Source of the DNA: Butyrivibrio sp. WCD3002
Lineage (GTDB): Bacteria > Bacillota > Clostridia > Lachnospirales > Lachnospiraceae
Length of the DNA stretch: 64,000 bases
Reading direction: 5' to 3'
NCBI RefSeq assembly: GCF_000424265.1
Contig: NZ_AUJO01000002.1
Span: forward strand, 45,289-109,288
Below, in pieces: positions 26,176-35,800 of the stretch. Position numbers and translations under genes: made by a program. How positions within the stretch are numbered: the first letter of the stretch is position 1; the number at the start of each line of letters is the position of its first letter. The notes beneath the pieces are model-generated. The model was not told where the DNA came from. It did not search any database and saw nothing but the letters and a program-made list of their open reading frames with translations.

Positions 26176-27375
26176 TTATTTGCACATCATTCCAATAAAT
26201 CTGTCAAACAAATATCCGCTGTCCTGGGGGCCGCAGCAGGCTTCCGGATGGAACTGAACTGTGAAAATATTTTTGCCCACATATTTAAGACCTTCATTGG
26301 TTCCGTCATTTACATTGACGAAGGCCGGTACAGCGATGCTCTTATCGAGCGTATCTGTATTAACAACATAACCGTGGTTCTGTGATGATATGTAAACTCT
26401 TCCGGTTTCAAGATCCTTAACGGGATGATTACCGCCGCGGTGTCCGTATTTCATCTTGTAGGTATCAGCGCCTGTGGCAAGGGCCATGAGCTGATGTCCA
26501 AGGCAGATTGCAAAAATCGGCACATCCGATGCGTAGAGCTTCTTAATCTCCTCAATGACTCCCGTGCACTCCTTGGGGTCCCCGGGGCCGTTACTAAGCA
26601 TGATTCCGTCGGGCTTATCCTTAAGAATCTCCTCAGCGGTTGTATCCTGAGGATAAACCGTTACATCACAGCCTCTTGCTGCAAGGGATGCTGCGATATT
26701 ATCCTTAGCGCCTACATCAAGAAGCGCAACCTTAAGTCCTTTTCCGTTAAGGTCTTTTACAAGGCTTGGACGCTTTTCTCTCTTGGAAAGGTCGCCCTTA
26801 AGTGATGCCTCGTAGTCTTCCTTTTTGAAAACCGCACTTCCTGAAAGAGGCCCGTTGTCGCTAAGTTCCTTACTTCCTGCAATGAACTTTTTCTCTTTGC
26901 AGGATACCTTCTCAACAACTTTTCCTGTGTTATATGCCTTAAGCTTCGGGATGATCTCATCCACGTTGTAGTTCTCGTTGGTGGTGATCATGCCGTTCAT
27001 TGTTCCTTTTTCACGAAGGATGCGAACAAGTTTCCTGGTGTCTATTCTCTCAATTCCGGGAATATCAAACTCTTCAAGAAATTCCTGGATTGTCTCGTCA
27101 CATCTGAAATTAGATGCAACATCGGACAGCTCTCTTACTATCACGCCGTCAAGCCAGATGCGCTCTGACTCCATGTCGTCTTTACACACTCCGTAATTAC
27201 CGATAAGCGGATAAGTCATGCAGACAGCCTGTCCTGCATAGGATGGATCTGTAAAAACTTCGGTGTAGCCTGCCATGGAAGTATTAAAGACGATCTCGCT
27301 TATAACCTCCTTTTTGGCGCCTATGGCATGACCCTTAAAAACAGTGCCATCCTCCAAAATCAAAAATGCTTTCAT
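26176..27375 (-). CDS. carA: Carbamoyl-phosphate synthase small subunit
   Basis: 399 residues. Glutaminase subunit supplying ammonia to CarB. N-terminal CarA domain (FNTSMAGYTEVFTDPSYAGQ) and C-terminal class I glutamine amidotransferase with MLSNGPGDP, the nucleophile elbow FAICLGHQLMA and the His/Glu pair in FTVQFHPEA. Ribosome site AGGAGGAG precedes the ATG. It is upstream of carB, separated by the 47-bp repeat. Confidence 0.97.
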   Translation of the reverse strand: MKAFLILEDGTVFKGHAIGAKKEVISEIVFNTSMAGYTEVFTDPSYAGQAVCMTYPLIGNYGVCKDDMESERIWLDGVIVRELSDVASNFRCDETIQEFLEEFDIPGIERIDTRKLVRILREKGTMNGMITTNENYNVDEIIPKLKAYNTGKVVEKVSCKEKKFIAGSKELSDNGPLSGSAVFKKEDYEASLKGDLSKREKRPSLVKDLNGKGLKVALLDVGAKDNIAASLAARGCDVTVYPQDTTAEEILKDKPDGIMLSNGPGDPKECTGVIEEIKKLYASDVPIFAICLGHQLMALATGADTYKMKYGHRGGNHPVKDLETGRVYISSQNHGYVVNTDTLDKSIAVPAFVNVNDGTNEGLKYVGKNIFTVQFHPEACCGPQDSGYLFDRFIGMMCK

Positions 27376-27394
27376 TCGCTCCTCCTATAATTAG

Positions 27395-27637
27395 CCCTCA
27401 TCCGGCGCTACGCGCCACCTTCTCCCAGAGGGAGAAGGCTTTTCTCATCTGCTTTCCCCCTCTGAGGGAAGGCTTTTTCTCATCTGCTTTCCCCCTCTGA
27501 GGGAAGGCTTTTCTCATCTGCTTTCCCCCTCTGAGGGAAGGCTTTTTCTCATCTGCTTTCCCCCTCTGGGAGAAGGCTTTTCTCATCTGCCTTCCCCCTC
27601 TGGGGGAAGGTGTCAGACGAAGTCTGACGGATGAGGG
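27395..27637. repeat. 243-bp repeat element with inverted ends and five 34/35-bp internal repeats
   Basis: The ends are CCCTCATCCG-palindrome-ACCTTCTCCC on the left and its inverse on the right, with different inner palindromes (GGCGC/GCGCC versus GTCAGAC/GTCTGAC). Inside, CTCATCTGC plus a CCCCCTCTGAGGG hairpin and AAGGCTTTT recurs at 27444, 27479, 27513, 27548 and 27582 (alternating 35 and 34 bases). It sits between purL and carA. It looks like a MITE-like palindromic element; no transposase is inside. The small open frame through it (minus strand 27398-27586) is only the repeat. Confidence 0.85.
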
Positions 27638-27639
27638 TC

Positions 27640-30600
27640 TTATTTGTAGTACTTAACACCACTCTCGAATATCTTCATATCCTGCTCACCGAAGATATTT
27701 ACTGCAACGCCGTCGCCGCGACGCTCTGAGTGACACATCTTACCAAGACATCTTCCATCAGGTGATGTAATACCTTCAACAGCCATGTAAGAGCCGTTGA
27801 TGTTCCAAAGATTATCAAGATGTACCTGTCCATCGGGATCACAGTACTGAGTAGCAATCTGTCCGTTCTCAAAGAGCTTTTTAAGAACATCTGTAGGTGC
27901 TACGAAACGTCCCTCACCGTGTGAAGCGGGGTTGGTGTAAACACCGCCAAGCTCAGCGCCCTGCATCCAGGGTGACTTGTTACTTACAACCTTGAGGTAA
28001 GCCATTGTAGAGATATGACGTCCGATTGTGTTGAAAGTAAGTGTAGGACTATCCGGTGTCTGACCTGTAACTTCACCGTTAGGTACAAGACCAAGCTTGA
28101 TCATAGCCTGGAATCCGTTACAGATACCAAGTGCAAGACCGTCTCTGTTCTGAAGAAGGTCGTTAACTGCTTCCTTGATGCTCTCGTTCTGGAAGGCTGT
28201 TGCAAAGAACTTAGCACTTCCGTCAGGCTCATCACCTGCAGAGAAGCCGCCGGGGAACATGATGATCTGTGCCTGCTCAATTGACTTCTTGAACTCAGCA
28301 ACAGACTCTACGATGTCCTGTGCGTTTCTGTTTCTGAAAATCTTAACTATTGTATCAGCGCCTGCTCTCTCAAAGGCCTGAGCTGAATCATATTCACAGT
28401 TACTGCCGGGGAATACAGGTATGAAGACTGTAGGCTTTGCAACCTTGTTCTTGCATACATAAACCTCGGAAGCCTTGTATTCTTTTGTAAGTGCGCCGTC
28501 ATCAAAGATGCTCTTTTTATCTGCGCTTTCCGTATCATCCTCGGAAACAGGTGCAACTGAAGGGAATACCTTCTCAAGCTTGTTCTTCCAATTTGCAAGT
28601 GCTTCCTCTTCTGAGATTACTACGTCGCCGACAGTGAACTTGCCATCATCTGTTACAACCCCGATTTCTCTTGCTTCTCTGAGAGCAAGTACATCGCCTG
28701 CCTTATCTGCAGGAACCTCAAGAAGGATGTTACCGATTCTGTTGGTGAAGAGATCTTCATTCTTCACGCAGCCTGCGATCTTTACGCCGAAGCCGTTACC
28801 AAATGCCATGCGGCTGATTGCTGCTGCAACGCCGTAGCAGTCGATAGCGTAAGCTGCCTTTACATAGCCCTTCTGCATAAGGTCGTGTACTTCATCATAA
28901 CGGGCCATAACCTTTTCATAATCAGGAAGATCAAACTCATCTCTGTCAATAGGAAGCTCTATAAGCATGTCTCCTGCTGCCTTGAGCTCAGGTGTGATAA
29001 CATCCTTGCCCTTTGCAACATCTACTGCGAAAGATACAAGTGTAGGCGGAACGTTGATCTCGCCTGATGCTCTCTTTTCATCACCCTCGTAGAAGAAGGA
29101 GCCTGACATTGAATCCTTACCGCCGATTGAAGCGATACCGAATCTCAGCTGAGCTTCGAAAGATCCAAGAAGTGCTGTAAGAGGCTGACTCCATCTGGTC
29201 TTGTCAGCTGTCATTCTCTGGAAGTACTCCTGGAATGTAAGGTGGAGGTTCTTGTAGTCGCCACCAGTAGCCACGATTCTTGCAACTGACTCTGTTACTG
29301 CGTAAGCTGCGCCGTGGTAAGGGCTCCACTTTGAAAGATAAGGATCAAAGCCGTAAGCCATCATTGTAACTGTATCTGTTTTACCGCCAAGAACAGGAAG
29401 CTTTGCAACCATAGCCTGTGTCTCGGTGAGCTGATATTTTCCGCCGTAAGGCATTGTAACTGTGCCTGCGCCGATGGATGAATCGAACATCTCAACAAGG
29501 CCCTTCTGTGAGCAGACATTCAAGTCTTCCATCTCGGCAAGCCATGCCTTTTTAACATCATTTTCTGCAAGGGCCTTAGCTGCACCCTCACTTGCGATTT
29601 TATCTAAATAGTTATCTTCCTTGGAAGGAATGAGAACTTCTACCTCTGTCTCCTGGTGAGCTCCGTTGGTATCAAGGAAGGAACGCTTGATATCTACGAT
29701 CTTCTTGCCTCTCCACTTAAGGACAAGTCTGGGCTCCTCTGTAACAACTGCAACCTTAACTGCTTCAAGGTTCTCCTCTGCTGCATACTCAAGGAATTTA
29801 TCAACCTGAGAGGGATCAACAACAACTGCCATTCTCTCCTGTGACTCGGAGATTGCAAGCTCTGTTCCGTCAAGACCTGCGTACTTCTTCGGGACCTTAT
29901 CAAGATCAACATCAAGACCATCTGCCAGCTCGCCGATAGCAACTGATACACCGCCGGCACCAAAGTCGTTACACTTCTTAATAAGCTCTGAAACCTCAGG
30001 TCTTCTGAAAAGTCTCTGCAATTTTCTCTCTGTAGGTGCGTTACCCTTCTGTACCTCAGCACCGCAGGTAAGGATTGAATCTGCTGTGTGTGCCTTGGAT
30101 GAACCAGTAGCACCGCCGCAGCCATCACGTCCTGTACGTCCGCCAAGGAGTACAATGATATCTCCGGGGTCTGAGCTCTCACGGATTACGTGCTCCTGCG
30201 GAGCAGCACCCATAACCGCACCGATCTCCATACGCTTTGCAGCGTAGTCGGGATGATAAACCTCTTTTACATAGCCTGTTGCAAGACCGATCTGGTTACC
30301 ATAGCTTGAATAACCTGCTGCAGCGCCGCGAACAAGCTTCTTCTGTGAAAGCTTGCCGTTAAGAGTATCAGCAACGGGAACAGTGGGATCTGCCGCACCT
30401 GTTACACGCATTGCCTGATATACATAGCCTCTTCCTGAAAGGGGATCTCTGATAGCACCGCCAAGACATGTTGCAGCACCACCGAAGGGCTCAATTTCAG
30501 TAGGATGGTTGTGAGTCTCATTTTTGAAAAATACAAGCCAGTTCTCTTTTACAGGGCCGTTGCCGTAGTCAACATCTACAGGAACAACTACTGTACATGC

Positions 30601-31515
30601 ATTGTTCTCCTCGGACTCTTCCATATCTGTGAGCTTGCCGTCCTTTTTCAGCTTCTTCATACCCATAAGAGCGATGTCCATAAGTGAAATGAACTTCTCG
30701 CTGCGCTTTGCGGGATCTGCGTAAACATCCTCTCTTGCGCTAAGGTATTTATCATAGGAAGCCTTGATGGGTGCCTGATAAAAGCCTTCATCAAAGCTTA
30801 CGCTCTTAAGCTCTGTGCCGAAGGTTGTGTGACGACAGTGGTCAGACCAGTAGGTATCAAGAACGCGAATCTCAGTCATGGAAGGATCGCGCTTTTCATC
30901 ATCGTGGAAGTACTGCTGAATCCACTTGAAATCGTTGAAGGTCATGGCAAGACCGAATGATTCATAAAGCTTTTTAAGCTCATCCTCAGCCATATCCTTA
31001 AAGCCATCAAGAATCTTTACATCCTCGGGCTCATCAAAAACATCTACAAGTGTCTCGGGCTTTGCTTCATCTGCGATTCTGGAATCAACAGGGTTCATGG
31101 TGTAATCCTGAATCTGCTTAAGCTCTGCGTCTGTGATATCGCCGATAAGCATGTATGTAACTGCAGTGCGGATAACAGGCTCCTCGTCGCCCTTTATAAA
31201 GCGTACACACTGCACAGCAGAGTCAGCTCTCTGATCGAACTGTCCGGGAAGTGCCTCAACGCTGAATACTTTAGCGCCTTCCGGAATCTCGATTTCCTCA
31301 CGATAAAGGATATCAACAGGGGGCTCAGAAAAAACTGTGGTGCATGCCTTTTCAAAGACCTCATCGGAAACATTCTCCACATCATAGCGGATGAATTCCC
31401 TTACCTTGGACACACTCTTAATACCGAGATAGCTCTTGATCTCGCTCTTAAGCTCCTTTGCCTTTCCGGCATAGGGTGCCTTCTTTTCAACATAGATTCG
31501 TCTGACTTTGCTCAT
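27640..31515 (-). CDS. purL: Phosphoribosylformylglycinamidine synthase, single-chain
   Basis: 1291 residues. Converts FGAR plus glutamine and ATP to FGAM in purine synthesis. It is the large fused form (PurS-like N-terminus, two AIRS-like halves, C-terminal glutaminase) rather than the separate PurS/PurL/PurQ common in Bacilli. Visible parts: FFKNETHNHPTEIEPFGGAA, RDPLSGRG, then GGKDSMSGSF in the second half, and the glutaminase with FPGGFSAGDEPDGS, ALGICNGFQAM and SHGEGRF. Ribosome site GGAGGAG. It lies downstream of a TetR-family gene and upstream of carA, so purine and pyrimidine genes are adjacent. Confidence 0.96.
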   Translation of the reverse strand: MSKVRRIYVEKKAPYAGKAKELKSEIKSYLGIKSVSKVREFIRYDVENVSDEVFEKACTTVFSEPPVDILYREEIEIPEGAKVFSVEALPGQFDQRADSAVQCVRFIKGDEEPVIRTAVTYMLIGDITDAELKQIQDYTMNPVDSRIADEAKPETLVDVFDEPEDVKILDGFKDMAEDELKKLYESFGLAMTFNDFKWIQQYFHDDEKRDPSMTEIRVLDTYWSDHCRHTTFGTELKSVSFDEGFYQAPIKASYDKYLSAREDVYADPAKRSEKFISLMDIALMGMKKLKKDGKLTDMEESEENNACTVVVPVDVDYGNGPVKENWLVFFKNETHNHPTEIEPFGGAATCLGGAIRDPLSGRGYVYQAMRVTGAADPTVPVADTLNGKLSQKKLVRGAAAGYSSYGNQIGLATGYVKEVYHPDYAAKRMEIGAVMGAAPQEHVIRESSDPGDIIVLLGGRTGRDGCGGATGSSKAHTADSILTCGAEVQKGNAPTERKLQRLFRRPEVSELIKKCNDFGAGGVSVAIGELADGLDVDLDKVPKKYAGLDGTELAISESQERMAVVVDPSQVDKFLEYAAEENLEAVKVAVVTEEPRLVLKWRGKKIVDIKRSFLDTNGAHQETEVEVLIPSKEDNYLDKIASEGAAKALAENDVKKAWLAEMEDLNVCSQKGLVEMFDSSIGAGTVTMPYGGKYQLTETQAMVAKLPVLGGKTDTVTMMAYGFDPYLSKWSPYHGAAYAVTESVARIVATGGDYKNLHLTFQEYFQRMTADKTRWSQPLTALLGSFEAQLRFGIASIGGKDSMSGSFFYEGDEKRASGEINVPPTLVSFAVDVAKGKDVITPELKAAGDMLIELPIDRDEFDLPDYEKVMARYDEVHDLMQKGYVKAAYAIDCYGVAAAISRMAFGNGFGVKIAGCVKNEDLFTNRIGNILLEVPADKAGDVLALREAREIGVVTDDGKFTVGDVVISEEEALANWKNKLEKVFPSVAPVSEDDTESADKKSIFDDGALTKEYKASEVYVCKNKVAKPTVFIPVFPGSNCEYDSAQAFERAGADTIVKIFRNRNAQDIVESVAEFKKSIEQAQIIMFPGGFSAGDEPDGSAKFFATAFQNESIKEAVNDLLQNRDGLALGICNGFQAMIKLGLVPNGEVTGQTPDSPTLTFNTIGRHISTMAYLKVVSNKSPWMQGAELGGVYTNPASHGEGRFVAPTDVLKKLFENGQIATQYCDPDGQVHLDNLWNINGSYMAVEGITSPDGRCLGKMCHSERRGDGVAVNIFGEQDMKIFESGVKYYK

Positions 31516-31550
31516 AAATCTCCTCCAGGTTAAATAAATGTATAAAATAA

Positions 31551-31579
31551 ATGCTTCAAGAAAAAGAATCTCGAAGCAT
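31551..31579 (-). terminator. possible weak terminator after tetR
   Basis: ATGCTTC and GAAGCAT arms flank an A-rich 15-base loop; the minus strand continues TTATTTTAT. It overlaps the tetR stop codon. Partial termination before purL is plausible. Confidence 0.45.
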
Positions 31580-32166
31580 CAATTACCACCGGGCATTAAG
31601 CCCTCCAATATATACAAAAGCTCACGGTCAACCGCGGCCTCGTTAACACCGATAGTTTTAGCGGAAACTTTAAGACCCTCAACCACGTACATGAGGTTGC
31701 GGGCACATCCATAGGGATCGGCACAGATGAATTCACCTGCACGAACACCATTTTCAATTAATGTCTGAACAATCTGGATACCAGCTTCGAACTGCTTGCG
31801 AAGCGGATTGTCCTGAGCGGATAAATTTTTCTCTGCGAAATATTCATAGGAAGCAAGAACAAGGCTCTTCTTGCGAAGAATTTCCTTTTTCTGCTCTTTC
31901 AAGAAAAGAGCCAGCATATCGCCGGCAGTAGCGTCTCCTGTGAGCGCTTTTGAGATTGCCTCATCATCGTCATCATCGGGTTCTTCAGACAGTACGGCAA
32001 GGAAAATCTCCTCAGTGGATGAGAAATAGAGATAAAGGCCTCCACGGCTGATGTCACAAGCTTCCACGACATCCTTCATGGTGACGTTCTTAAATCCCTT
32101 TTCTGAAAATACCTCACGGGCTTTTTTCAGAATGTATTTTCTTTTCTGAGCAGACTTCTCACTCAT
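31579..32166 (-). CDS. TetR/AcrR family transcriptional regulator
   Basis: 195 residues. N-terminal TetR HTH (ILKKAREVFSEKGFKNVTMK, then CDISRGGLYLYFSS) with a ligand-binding helical C-terminal domain that includes an acidic stretch EEPDDDDDEA. Preceded by GGGAG ribosome site, 17 bases after the DUF gene, so likely co-transcribed with it; the shared promoter candidate is at 32729-32757. Regulated target cannot be told; the adjacent DUF gene or itself is most likely. Confidence 0.9.
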   Translation of the reverse strand: MSEKSAQKRKYILKKAREVFSEKGFKNVTMKDVVEACDISRGGLYLYFSSTEEIFLAVLSEEPDDDDDEAISKALTGDATAGDMLALFLKEQKKEILRKKSLVLASYEYFAEKNLSAQDNPLRKQFEAGIQIVQTLIENGVRAGEFICADPYGCARNLMYVVEGLKVSAKTIGVNEAAVDRELLYILEGLMPGGN

Positions 32167-32183
32167 TCAAAAGCTCCCGTTAA

Positions 32184-32651
32184 TTAGTAAGACATCGTTC
32201 CCCAAAAATGAATCAGATCATCCATTTTAAAAACCAGTGCGTACAGGACTCCGGTGTAAACACCCTCTGCCCAAACAGCACCCTTGGTCATTCCCTCCAG
32301 AATGTATCTGGAAAGCAGTCCCGAAAGATCATCCATATCAGTGATCTCTGCATTCTCGATAAACTTAAGCTCATCCTGATAATTCCTGATATGATTTCTG
32401 GTATACACATAGTGATAATTGCGATCCATCATACCGGTCTGCTGAGCCTGTTTTACGAAGCTTAGAAGCGTCGAATCATATACAGGAAACGGCATCGAAT
32501 TGGATAATTCGCTGTTGGAATAGCTCTCCGCTACCTGCTGCTTGGTGTGTTCTTTAAGCCATGGAATATAGGGTGCAAGAACCGCCACATCATCCGTATA
32601 TCTGGCTAAAATATCCTCTACACTGTTTTCGCCGTCTTTTCCTTCAAACAT
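32184..32651 (-). CDS. Small conserved protein, possibly DUF6508-like
   Basis: 155 residues, cytosolic, no signal or TM. The segment YDSTLLSFVKQAQQTGMMDR followed by YHYVYTRNHIRNYQDE and SRYILEGMTKGAVWAEG resembles, from memory, the DUF6508 family of Firmicutes, whose function is unknown; I cannot run a search. Strong ribosome site GAGGGGG. First gene of a putative operon with the TetR regulator 17 bases downstream. Confidence 0.7.
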   Translation of the reverse strand: MFEGKDGENSVEDILARYTDDVAVLAPYIPWLKEHTKQQVAESYSNSELSNSMPFPVYDSTLLSFVKQAQQTGMMDRNYHYVYTRNHIRNYQDELKFIENAEITDMDDLSGLLSRYILEGMTKGAVWAEGVYTGVLYALVFKMDDLIHFWGTMSY

Positions 32652-32728
32652 GTAAACGCCCCCTCGTATTTAATCGAAAATGTTTCTGAATTTAAAGAAA
32701 AATCCTTCGGAACACTTTATCTCAATGA

Positions 32729-32757
32729 ATTATAACATAAGAGATAAAAAAGTGAAG
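32729..32757 (-). promoter_or_regulatory. promoter candidate for the DUF-tetR operon
   Basis: Minus strand TGTTATAAT extended -10 (TATAAT at 32729-32734) with a weak -35 (CTTCAC, 17 bases upstream). It lies about 80 bases before the DUF gene. Confidence 0.45.
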
Positions 32758-32840
32758 ATGGCAAATTGTTCAATTAATAGTTTTATGAAATACAGGTTGC
32801 TGACAGATTTGTGCATAGGGTTTTCAGGCGTAATATGAAC

Positions 32841-32887
32841 CCTATTTTTATCAGAAGATAAAAATAGGAAGGGTTATCAGCCCTTCC
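32841..32887 (-). terminator. two consecutive hairpins at the end of the transglutaminase gene
   Basis: GGAAGGG and CCCTTCC (32867-32887) enclose the stop codon, then CCTATTTTTATC pairs with GATAAAAATAGG (32841-32868). The second stem is a perfect 12 bp but lacks a long T-run, so termination is probable, not certain. Confidence 0.5.
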
Positions 32888-35800
32888 TAAATTTGAATTT
32901 TGCCTTCTTTGCGCCGGCCTTTTTAAACAGCTTTACAAGCTTATTGTATGTCTTTTTATCTTTGCATACGATGGTGATCTTGGCTCCGTTTTTAATGCCC
33001 TTAAAGCTTCCCTTGCCGATGCGCTTTAGATTATTGCCATATACGGTAACACCTGAAAGCTTTTTACATCCACTAAATGCTTCAGCGCCGATGGTCTCAA
33101 TATTTGAACCTATTATAGCTTTCTTTAGCTTCTTATTGTCCTTATAGGCTCTTCTATCGATCTTTGTGATTTTAAAGCTCTTATTACCATAATAAACGTA
33201 CTCTCCCGTACTTACGGAAGTCGCGTTATTATTGGTAGTTGCCGTTACAGATGCAGTGCCTGACTCTGAAAGCTCATATTCAGTACCGTTCTGCTCATAA
33301 ATGCCATTCTCGGGAAGGTTATCATTTTCACTGTAATCCTCTGCAATGTCATAATATTCCAGATTACCAGGCTCAGCTGCGGCATGATTCTCTCCGGTTC
33401 CATTGCCACCGGACTTACCGGTCTCCTGCTCAGGATCTGCCTCTATTACCTTCCAGACAGCATACAGATGTATGTAATTATTTGTATATACGTGTGTGGA
33501 CAATCCATTTGTACTCAAATCCATGGTCCATCCAATGAACTCAGAACCATCCCTTACTGGAACCTCCTGTGAGGCTAAGGCTATAATTGTACCTTCTTCT
33601 ACCTGAGTATACCTTTCTTCTCTTCCATCACTGAAGTGTCCTCCCATCGCATTATACGAAACTGTATAGAATGTCTTGGATTCTGTAGTTTCTCCGGTCT
33701 CCTTGGATTCTTCTGTCTCTTTAGAGCCTTCTGTCTCTTTGGTTCCTTCTGTTTCTTTAGACCCTTCTGTTTCTTTAGAACCTTCTGTTTCTTTAGAACC
33801 TTCTGTCTCCTTGGGTTCTTCTGTCTCTTTTGACTCTTCTGTCTCTTCGGTTTCTCCTGTTTTCCCGGTTTCTTCTGTCTCTTTAACCTCTTCTGTCTCT
33901 TCTGACTCTTTAGGTGTTTTCGTTAATTTTGAGTAGAAATAGTATCTTTCTTCCTTATCAAAAACACTATCACGGCTAAGGATCTCATCAGAATTATAGT
34001 TTCCTGTCCATCCTTCAAATGTATATCCTGCCAGAGAAGGCTCTGTTACCTTGTCAAAAGCTTCTCCGTAAGTACTTCCCAAAGCTACCGTCAAGGTCTG
34101 TAATGACGGTGTGCCTGTCGAAGAAAAGAAATAGAGATTTACCTGCTTTTGACTCCACTTAGCATAAAAATCCGTATCTTTTCTAATTGTTGTACCAAGT
34201 ATATAAGATTCTCTTTCTCCTTCACTCCAGCCAACGAAAGTAAATCCATATCTTTCAGGCTTTGGTAATTCGTAATATGTGCCTTCAACAACCTCGATTT
34301 TCTCAGTCTTATCATCGTAATCATAGTGCAAGGTGATCGTACAATTACTCTGAGTAAATTTAGCATAGAAATTATATGAATCTGTACTATCAATGACTGT
34401 ATCACGGGACAGTAAATCTTCAGATTCATTGTTAGCAGTCCCGGTCCATCCTTCAAACTTATAGCCTGCCTTGGAAGGATTATTAACCTTGTCAAAAGCT
34501 TCTCCAAAGGTACTTTCGAAATCTACGCTAAGTAACTGGAACGATGGCGTTCCTATTGTAGAATGGAAATATAGGTTAACCTTTTTAGGGCTCCATTCTG
34601 CATAAAAATCTGTATCCTTATAAATCCTTGTACCTGATGTATAAGAAGATCCGGTATCCCCATCTCCTCTCCAACCAACGAAACTGTATCCATATCTTTC
34701 AGGCTTGGGCAATGTGTAATATGTGCCTTCACCAAACGCAATATTCTCAGTCTTATCATCATAATTGTAGTGCAGGGTCACTACACATGTTTTTTTCCAG
34801 ATTGCATACAAAGTCGTATCACCGGTTACTTTATAACTTGTGAGACCACTTGTTGCATCTTTTGAAGTATTCCAACCGGCAAAGCTATAGCCACTTTTTG
34901 AAGGCTTTTCATGGGTTCCCAAGGTAATGTAGGTATCATACTCTGCATTCTGCTTATCGGAGGTTTGACCATTTTTATAGGCTCCTCCATTGGCGTCATA
35001 GGTTACGGTATATGTATTCTTTTTCCAATGTGCATAAAAATACAGAGGCTTTGTTGAATCTATGACTGTATCAGGAGAAATAGCTTCATCAGAATCAAAG
35101 CTTTTATACCATCCGACTAACGTATGCCCCGCTTTAGTATAATCGGAAGCCAGACTCATAGCATCACCATAGGTTTTTCCAAAATTTGTACTTCTAACAG
35201 TATAGCTTCCATTATCTTTATAAAAATAAGCATTTACCTCAACAGGCTTCCACTGGGCATAAATATTCAGATTCGAACTTACAATCGTATTTTTGTCAAC
35301 TACACTTCCTCCACTTATTGAATTTGTCCAACCGTTAAAATCGTAGCCATATCTATAAAGAGTCGGAAGCTCCCCGATTGTACTTCCTTTAGCAATCTTC
35401 TTTATCTCTGTCTTATTATCATAATTATAATGTAGGGTAACTGTACGTAAATCTGACTGATCCGTTACAGCGTCCTCAACATTATCTCCTCCATTCCAGT
35501 GAGCATAAACAGTTATATCAGAATTAATAATTGTATTAGCTGTTACAACTGTTCCTCCGGTTTTCTTCGTATACCAGTTATTAAAGGAACATCCACTTAG
35601 AGACATATATTTGGGCATTTCAACAATTTTGCCCTCATAAGTATAGGTGTATTTATAAGGGAGATAATAATATGCACCTTTCTTGACACCATCAAAATCT
35701 ACTCTGTAAGCCCTTTTTATAATATTGTATGTATACCTTGTTCCTTTTGCTAAAGGAGGATTAAGATATCCCAAATTTTCACTATTTCTCAGATGTTTGG

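Noticed and set aside
27398-27586. A 62-codon frame with repeated RGGKQMRKAF peptides on the minus strand
   Set aside because: It is the translation of the 34/35-bp repeat core; no ribosome site and no homology to a protein.
27395-27637. CRISPR-like regular repeats
   Set aside because: Repeats are contiguous and spacerless, and there are no cas genes.
27376-31578. Purine riboswitch or PyrR attenuator before purL or carA
   Set aside because: Leaders are short or filled by the repeat element; no conserved aptamer core seen.
33636-33936. Plus-strand frames rich in Ser/Val or Phe/Cys
   Set aside because: Complement of the 18-bp KETE-repeat tract; low-complexity artefact.
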